Below, one piece after another: positions 6,074 through 9,756 of a stretch of DNA of 9,756 bases. The notes under the pieces were generated by a model that saw nothing but the letters and a program-made list of their open reading frames with translations, had not been told where the DNA came from and did not search any database. The stretch is from Armatimonadota bacterium. Its GTDB lineage: Bacteria; Armatimonadota; Fimbriimonadia; Fimbriimonadales; Fimbriimonadaceae. How positions within the stretch are numbered: the stretch's first letter is position 1; each line of letters opens with the position of its first letter. The DNA is taken from NCBI GenBank assembly GCA_023428805.1, contig JAEYWW010000228.1:1-9756 (forward strand), written 5' to 3'. The position numbers and the translations under genes were made by a program.

Positions 6074-7276
6074 TCATTCTCTGTCCTGCGCCAGAACTTT
6101 CCCCGCGATCTCGGCGGCCTGTTCCAATTCGTCCCGAGAGTTGAGCAGGTCGGGGCCGAAGCGGGCATATCTCCCCCGCGAATCCACATTGACACCGTTC
6201 TGCTTCAATCTGCCGCAGTACGCCGCGCTGTCGCCTGACTCAACTAAAACGAACGCGCCGAATTGGCTCGGATCATCCGGGACCACGACGGGCACGCCAT
6301 GAGCCCGAAGGGACGCGCGGAGAAACTCAAGCTGCCTGAGGCTGTATTCTCTCTGCCGCTCAACCCCAATTCCCAAAGTCAATTCCAGCCCGGACTTTGC
6401 CTGGTACATCGTCAGCACGGGCGGGGTAGATTCCAGCCAGGCGTCTCCAAATTCAGGAGTGTCGCTCCGGTCATAGCCAAACGGGTTCTTCTTCGCAAAC
6501 CAGCCTGTGTCCAATGTCCGCCGTTCCGCATGGCGGGGGTGAATCGCCAGCCAGCAGGCACCAGGCCCCCCACGCGTGTATTTGTATGACCCACCGATCA
6601 TGAAATCCGCGTCTAGTTCCACCATCTGGATGGGAATGACTCCGGCAGCGTGGTAGGCGTCAACCAGGACAAGCATCCCGTTGGAATGAGCCTTCTTGAT
6701 GATAGTCTGGAGTTGGGGAATGATCTGGCCCGTGCCAAAGACCACTTGGGAGACAACCAAAAGGTCAGCTTCTGCGTCGAGGGCGGAGAGAATGGAGTCA
6801 GCATGAAACAACCCTCCTTCTTCTGCATCAATCCAGGTGATTTCCGCCCTCTTTTTAACCTGGTAGGTCTTCAGAATGAAGTCCAAGCTGTCGAATTCAG
6901 CGCGGGTCGAAATGACTCGACAGCGATGCTCGAATGTGTTGAGAACGGCGCGGAGCCCCTGCCCGGCTGAAGTTTTGGGGGCGATGAGTGACGAGTCAGG
7001 ATGACCGAGCAGCCGCGCGACCTGGGATCGGAAGCGACCGATCTCGTCCATCCAAGGCCCCCATGCATCATCCAGATGCTCATACCACAGGCTGGCCGCC
7101 TCATTGACATCCTCAACCATCTGGTCGAGAGGGCGCCCAAGTGAATGGTTGGCGAGATAGATTTCCTCCCGCTGCCGGACCCGGGAAAACAGCGGCCAGA
7201 TATGCTCGCGCAGCGCCTCCTCTGACAGCGGGCCCGAGCCAAGCTTTTGCACCTGTTCCGAGATCGACAGGCTCAC
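6074..7276 (-). CDS. Kynureninase-like PLP enzyme (aminotransferase class V fold)
   Basis: Kynureninase cleaves L-kynurenine to anthranilate and L-alanine. The product is 400 aa (family about 400-465). Family marks are [10 protein letters not shown] near residues 38-47 (kynureninases have a GNSLG-type block), VDAYHAAG with PLP-binding Asp206 and His209, [13 protein letters not shown] with the Schiff-base Lys232, a DTGWFA block (about 256-261) and STPPVL (about 283-288). One departure: where kynureninases show F-P-S/T-D, this protein has FDSLD (128-132). The start is GTG (7276-7274), which overlaps the dioxygenase TGA as GTGA; GGGAGG lies directly upstream. A frame open further to 7423 is discarded because it lies inside the dioxygenase gene. 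The partner gene strongly supports kynureninase, but a related class V enzyme cannot be excluded. Confidence 0.78.
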   Translation of the reverse strand: MSLSISEQVQKLGSGPLSEEALREHIWPLFSRVRQREEIYLANHSLGRPLDQMVEDVNEAASLWYEHLDDAWGPWMDEIGRFRSQVARLLGHPDSSLIAPKTSAGQGLRAVLNTFEHRCRVISTRAEFDSLDFILKTYQVKKRAEITWIDAEEGGLFHADSILSALDAEADLLVVSQVVFGTGQIIPQLQTIIKKAHSNGMLVLVDAYHAAGVIPIQMVELDADFMIGGSYKYTRGGPGACWLAIHPRHAERRTLDTGWFAKKNPFGYDRSDTPEFGDAWLESTPPVLTMYQAKSGLELTLGIGVERQREYSLRQLEFLRASLRAHGVPVVVPDDPSQFGAFVLVESGDSAAYCGRLKQNGVNVDSRGRYARFGPDLLNSRDELEQAAEIAGKVLAQDRE

Positions 7277-8115
7277 CTCCCGATCTCCGTCCGCACATCC
7301 CATAGCTCGGGGAAGAGCCGCGTGAAGATCGCCTGGCGCAGGAAGGGCACACCCGAACTTCCCCCGCTGCCAGTCTTGAAGCCGATGATCCGCTCGACTG
7401 TCTTCACGTGCCGATATCGCCACAGAGAGAACTGCTCCTCGACATCCACCAGCTTCTCACACATCTCGTAGGCCGCCCAGTATTCACCGGGATTCTCATA
7501 GATCTGCTTGAAAACCTGGATCAGCGTGATGTTCTCTTGATAGGGCTGAGACCAATCTCGCTCCAGGCACTCGGCGGGGACGTCATATCCGCGCCTCGCA
7601 AGATGCCGAAGAAACTCATCGTAGAGGCTCGGGCTGCTCAGCATCTGCCGCAGCTCCGCGTAGATTTCCGGCTTGTGACGGAACACCTCGATGGCCTGAG
7701 CATCCTTGTTGCCGAGCAGAAACTCGATCATCCGGTTCTGGAACGACTGCAGCCCGCTCGCCTGCCCGAAGACCCCTCGAAACTCCGCATACTCGCTCGG
7801 GGTCAGTGTTTCAAGCACCGCCCACTGCTCGAAGAGCATCCGCTGAATCTGCTTGACGCGGGCAAGGATTTTGAAGCACGGTTCCAAGTTGTCCCGCCTC
7901 ACGTGCTCGACGGCGGCACGCAGTTCATGCACCGCCAACTTCATCCATAGCTCGGAAGTCTGATGCTGGATGATGAACAGCATTTCGTCGTGATGCTCAG
8001 GCTGCGAAAGCGGCTCCTGCGCATTCAAAATCAGGTCAAGCCGCAGGTATCCACCGTAGTCGAGCTTCGACTGAAAATCAGTCTGAATCGAATCCTCAAA
8101 TTGCCGTTCGGTCAT
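7273..8115 (-). CDS. kynA: Tryptophan 2,3-dioxygenase
   Basis: This cytoplasmic heme enzyme oxidises L-tryptophan to N-formylkynurenine, the first step of the kynurenine pathway. The product is 280 aa, similar to bacterial TDOs. Motifs include [10 protein letters not shown] (18-27), [16 protein letters not shown] with substrate-side His51, [14 protein letters not shown] (111-124) with the substrate-carboxylate-type Arg113, the proximal heme ligand His236 in [14 protein letters not shown], and [14 protein letters not shown] near 247-260. The start is the ATG at 8115-8113, which places YGGYL about 20 residues in as in the family. A second ATG at 8145 would add 10 residues and is possible. There is no clear Shine-Dalgarno. 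The 3' end overlaps the kynureninase-like gene by 4 nt, forming an operon. It is divergent from the hicBA-like pair across 75 bp. Confidence 0.95.
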   Translation of the reverse strand: MTERQFEDSIQTDFQSKLDYGGYLRLDLILNAQEPLSQPEHHDEMLFIIQHQTSELWMKLAVHELRAAVEHVRRDNLEPCFKILARVKQIQRMLFEQWAVLETLTPSEYAEFRGVFGQASGLQSFQNRMIEFLLGNKDAQAIEVFRHKPEIYAELRQMLSSPSLYDEFLRHLARRGYDVPAECLERDWSQPYQENITLIQVFKQIYENPGEYWAAYEMCEKLVDVEEQFSLWRYRHVKTVERIIGFKTGSGGSSGVPFLRQAIFTRLFPELWDVRTEIGR

Positions 8116-8140
8116 CCGTAGTTGTGGTTGGAAGATACCT

Positions 8141-8157
8141 AGCATTGTCCAGCATTG
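8141..8157. repeat. Direct heptamer repeat in the kynA/hicBA divergent intergenic region
   Basis: AGCATTG occurs at 8141-8147 and again at 8151-8157, a 10-bp period of about one helical turn. The second copy overlaps the -35 box of the plus-strand promoter. It could be an operator half-site pair or chance. Confidence 0.4.
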
Positions 8158-8183
8158 CACTTTCGTTTCGGGTGACGTAGAAT
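8155..8183 (+). promoter_or_regulatory. Sigma70-like promoter of the hicB/hicA pair
   Basis: TTGCAC (8155-8160), a 17-nt spacer and TAGAAT (8178-8183) end 7 nt before the ATG at 8191. The AGGTGGG between them abuts the ATG and is too close to act as a standard Shine-Dalgarno. This is the strongest promoter match in the window. Confidence 0.65.
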
Positions 8184-8190
8184 AGGTGGG

Positions 8191-8397
8191 ATGCACCAGA
8201 TCGTCTTCGAGGTTGTGGAGTCGGAGGAGGGAGGCTATGTTGCCCGAGCTCTCGGACATCGCATTCATACCCAGGGCGAAAATTGGGAGGACCTCAAGCA
8301 GATGGTTCAGGATGCGGTCAAGACTCACTTCGACGAGTCCAGCCGCCCTGCAATGATCCGCCTTCTGTTTGTGCGGGAAGAGGTTCTTTCGGCTTGA
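8191..8397 (+). CDS. Short HicB-like antitoxin
   Basis: The product is 68 aa, with the partial RNase-H-like fold of HicB: a first strand IVFEVVES (residues 4-11), the conserved [17 protein letters not shown] turn and strand (14-30) and an amphipathic helix [16 protein letters not shown] (32-47). In type II HicAB systems HicB binds and inhibits HicA. Longer HicBs carry a C-terminal DNA-binding domain; this one ends at [12 protein letters not shown] and has none, so self-repression is not evident. Small proteins of this type have sometimes been mislabelled as 2-oxoisovalerate dehydrogenase subunits in databases. It precedes and overlaps the HicA gene by 4 nt. Its promoter is strong and probably leaderless. 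Confidence 0.85.
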   Translation: MHQIVFEVVESEEGGYVARALGHRIHTQGENWEDLKQMVQDAVKTHFDESSRPAMIRLLFVREEVLSA

Positions 8398-8630
8398 AAT
8401 TACCGCGTGATCTAAACGGAGAACTGCTCTCGCGACGATTGGCCCGACTTGATTTTGAAGTCATCCGACAATCAGGCAGTCATATTGTGATGAGCCACAT
8501 TCCCACCAAAGAAACAATATCTGTACCTGCACATCGCCCTTTGAAAGTTGGAACTCTCCGCGCGATTCTCCGTGACGTTGAAGAATTGACAGGAATGACT
8601 CTTCCGCAAATCCTTGCGGTCATAGCCTGA
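8394..8630 (+). CDS. HicA-like toxin (mRNA interferase fold)
   Basis: The product is 78 aa. HicA toxins are small double-stranded-RNA-binding-fold proteins that cleave mRNA in the cytoplasm. Visible motifs are [18 protein letters not shown] (2-19), [14 protein letters not shown] (20-33) with the conserved GSH whose His30 is the expected catalytic residue, [18 protein letters not shown] (44-61) and a helical tail. The start is taken as TTG (8394-8396), overlapping the antitoxin TGA as TTGA, with AGAGG about 10 nt upstream. No ATG exists at a sensible place: the frame stays open back to 8283, but that part reads as antitoxin out of frame. Overlap ensures co-translation with the antitoxin. Activity is inferred from the motif only. 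Confidence 0.85.
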   Translation: MKLPRDLNGELLSRRLARLDFEVIRQSGSHIVMSHIPTKETISVPAHRPLKVGTLRAILRDVEELTGMTLPQILAVIA

Positions 8631-8649
8631 CCAGGCAATCACTCACCCC

Positions 8650-8688
8650 GCTGGTATGCTGAAAGCCAGCAACGACGACGGCGTCGTC
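8650..8688 (+). promoter_or_regulatory. Two small hairpins in the gap upstream region
   Basis: GCTGG (8650-8654) pairs with CCAGC (8666-8670), and GACGAC (8674-8679) pairs with GTCGTC (8683-8688) around a 3-nt loop. No T-run follows, so a plain terminator is unlikely. They may be a leader structure or an operator for gap. A lone TATGCT (8655-8660) has no matching -35. Confidence 0.35.
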
Positions 8689-8711
8689 AACTCAAGGATT
8701 AAGAAAAGACT

Positions 8712-9722
8712 ATGTCCATCCGTGTTGGCATCAACGGCTTCGGGCGCATCGGGCGCCTCTCACTCCGCACCATCCTCGAACGCCACCCGGGCGAGATCGA
8801 AGTGGTTGCGATCAATGACCTGACGAGCGTCGGAACGAACGCTTATCTCTTCCGCCACGACTCGGTCTACGGCAATTTCGCGGGCGATGTCAGCCACGAT
8901 GAGGACAGCTTCCAGGTTGCGGGCCACGACATCATAGTTTTCAAAGAGAAGGACCCCGCCGAGATTCCGTGGGAGAGTGCGGGAGTCGACCTCGTGATTG
9001 AATCCACCGGTTTCTTCACCGACGCGAATCTCGCCAAGGCCCACCTCAAGGGTTCGGTCAAGAAGGTCATCATCTCGGCCCCGGCCAAGAATGAGGACGT
9101 CACCATCGTGCTCGGCGTCAACGATGGGATGTACGATCCGGCCAAGCACAATGTGATCTCCAACGCGAGCTGCACCACCAACGGCCTCGCCCCGGTCGCC
9201 AAGGTGCTCCACGAGAAGTTCGGCATCGAAAAGGGTCTGCTGACCACCGTCCACGCCTACACCAACAGTCAGAGCACCGTTGACACCGCGCGCAAGGACC
9301 TTCGCGACAGCCGCGCTGCTGCCGAGAACGTCGTGCCGAGCAGCACGGGTGCCGCCAAGGCCGTCGGATTGGTCATCCCCGAACTTCAAGGCAAGTTCAC
9401 CGGCATGGCGTTCCGCGTCCCGGTTCCGACCGTCAGCGTCGTGGACTTCACCGCCCAGCTCACCAAGAAGGCGAGCGTTGAGGAGATCAATGCGGCGATG
9501 AAGGAGTATGCGGACGGTGCAATGAAGGGCATCCTGCGCTATACAGACGAGGCTCTGGTCAGCACCGATCTGCGCGGAGACACCCACAGCTCAATTTTCA
9601 GCGCGCCCGACACCATCGTCCTCGACGACATGGTGAAGGTGGTCGCCTGGTACGACAACGAGTGGGGCTACTCCTGCCGCATCGCCGACATCGTGAAGTT
9701 CATCGCCGACAAGGGCCTCTAA
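8712..9722 (+). CDS. gap: Type I glyceraldehyde-3-phosphate dehydrogenase
   Basis: GAPDH oxidises glyceraldehyde-3-phosphate to 1,3-bisphosphoglycerate with NAD and phosphate in central glycolysis/gluconeogenesis, as a cytoplasmic tetramer. The product is 336 aa, full length. The Rossmann motif GINGFGRIGR lies at 7-16 and AINDL, with the NAD-ribose Asp36, at 33-37. The nucleophile Cys154 is in SNASCTTNGLAPV, the base His181 in TVHAYTN, the phosphate-site block STGAAKAVG at 211-219, and WYDNEWGYS near 313-321. Two small departures: the common SCTTNCLAP second Cys is Gly158, and the usual LDLPHKDL stretch reads VDTARKDL, losing the Pro typical of strictly NAD-dependent forms. The start is fixed by MSIRVGINGFG; only weak purine-rich sequence (AAGGA 13 nt away, AAGAAAAG) precedes it. 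Confidence 0.97.
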   Translation: MSIRVGINGFGRIGRLSLRTILERHPGEIEVVAINDLTSVGTNAYLFRHDSVYGNFAGDVSHDEDSFQVAGHDIIVFKEKDPAEIPWESAGVDLVIESTGFFTDANLAKAHLKGSVKKVIISAPAKNEDVTIVLGVNDGMYDPAKHNVISNASCTTNGLAPVAKVLHEKFGIEKGLLTTVHAYTNSQSTVDTARKDLRDSRAAAENVVPSSTGAAKAVGLVIPELQGKFTGMAFRVPVPTVSVVDFTAQLTKKASVEEINAAMKEYADGAMKGILRYTDEALVSTDLRGDTHSSIFSAPDTIVLDDMVKVVAWYDNEWGYSCRIADIVKFIADKGL

Positions 9723-9727
9723 AACAG

Positions 9728-9752
9728 GAGTGCGGTCGCTTGCGACCGCTCT
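9728..9752 (+). terminator. Probable terminator hairpin after gap
   Basis: GCGGTCGC (9732-9739) and GCGACCGC (9742-9749) form a perfect 8-bp inverted repeat 9 nt after the gap stop. In practice the hairpin would open a slightly larger loop (GCGGTC with GACCGC). The window ends before any T-run could be seen, so termination is likely but not proven. Confidence 0.6.
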
Positions 9753-9756
9753 GGAG

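Noticed and set aside
8626..8637. GCCTGACCAGGC palindrome at the HicA stop as a terminator
   Set aside because: The stem is only 4-5 bp with a tiny loop and no following T-run.
8760..9587. 275-codon minus-strand open frame opposite gap
   Set aside because: It is antisense to an unmistakable GAPDH, with no start context or family resemblance.

Overview
The window reads as ordinary chromosomal DNA of a moderately GC-rich, flagellated bacterium. An exported FG-GAP/ASPIC-UnbV protein, a flagellar gene cluster, a short HicB/HicA pair and a large hairpin-rich intergenic repeat together suggest the Planctomycetota (possibly Phycisphaerae) or a nearby PVC lineage. That placement is an inference from gene types, not from a marker gene. 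No prophage, transposase, CRISPR array, rRNA or tRNA was seen.

Left part (1-1346, minus strand): a compact cluster reads leftwards, with a four-helix membrane protein of unknown function, then fliS (flagellin chaperone, TTG start), then a small FliT-like coiled-coil protein, then the 5' end of prfB (peptide chain release factor 2). prfB carries the classical autoregulatory +1 frameshift site, so a simple ORF scan sees only a 24-codon peptide. Gaps between the genes are 9, 1 and 30 nt.

Repeat region (1347-2049): there is no credible gene here. Two full 277-bp tandem copies (about 94 % identical by eye) and a third truncated copy carry many 5-bp-stem, 3-nt-loop hairpins and an internal 23-bp perfect inverted repeat.

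Middle (2050-6069, plus strand): an exported DUF3298/RsiV-like protein is followed by osmC (peroxide resistance) with a good terminator. Next come pepC (C1 bleomycin-hydrolase-type aminopeptidase) and, 1 nt after its stop, a secreted seven-repeat FG-GAP protein with an ASPIC/UnbV C-terminus.

Right part: on the minus strand (6074-8115), tryptophan 2,3-dioxygenase and a kynureninase-like PLP enzyme overlap by 4 nt (GTGA), forming a tryptophan-to-kynurenine catabolic operon with no formamidase in view. Divergent from it, on the plus strand, is a small HicB-like/HicA toxin-antitoxin pair (8191-8630), followed by type I glyceraldehyde-3-phosphate dehydrogenase (8712-9722) and a hairpin at the window edge.

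Recurring theme: several genes have a sigma70-like -10 box ending only 6-7 nt before the start codon, which predicts leaderless or near-leaderless mRNAs. Many starts are non-ATG (GTG or TTG) and are fixed by overlap with the upstream stop codon or by a clear Shine-Dalgarno sequence.
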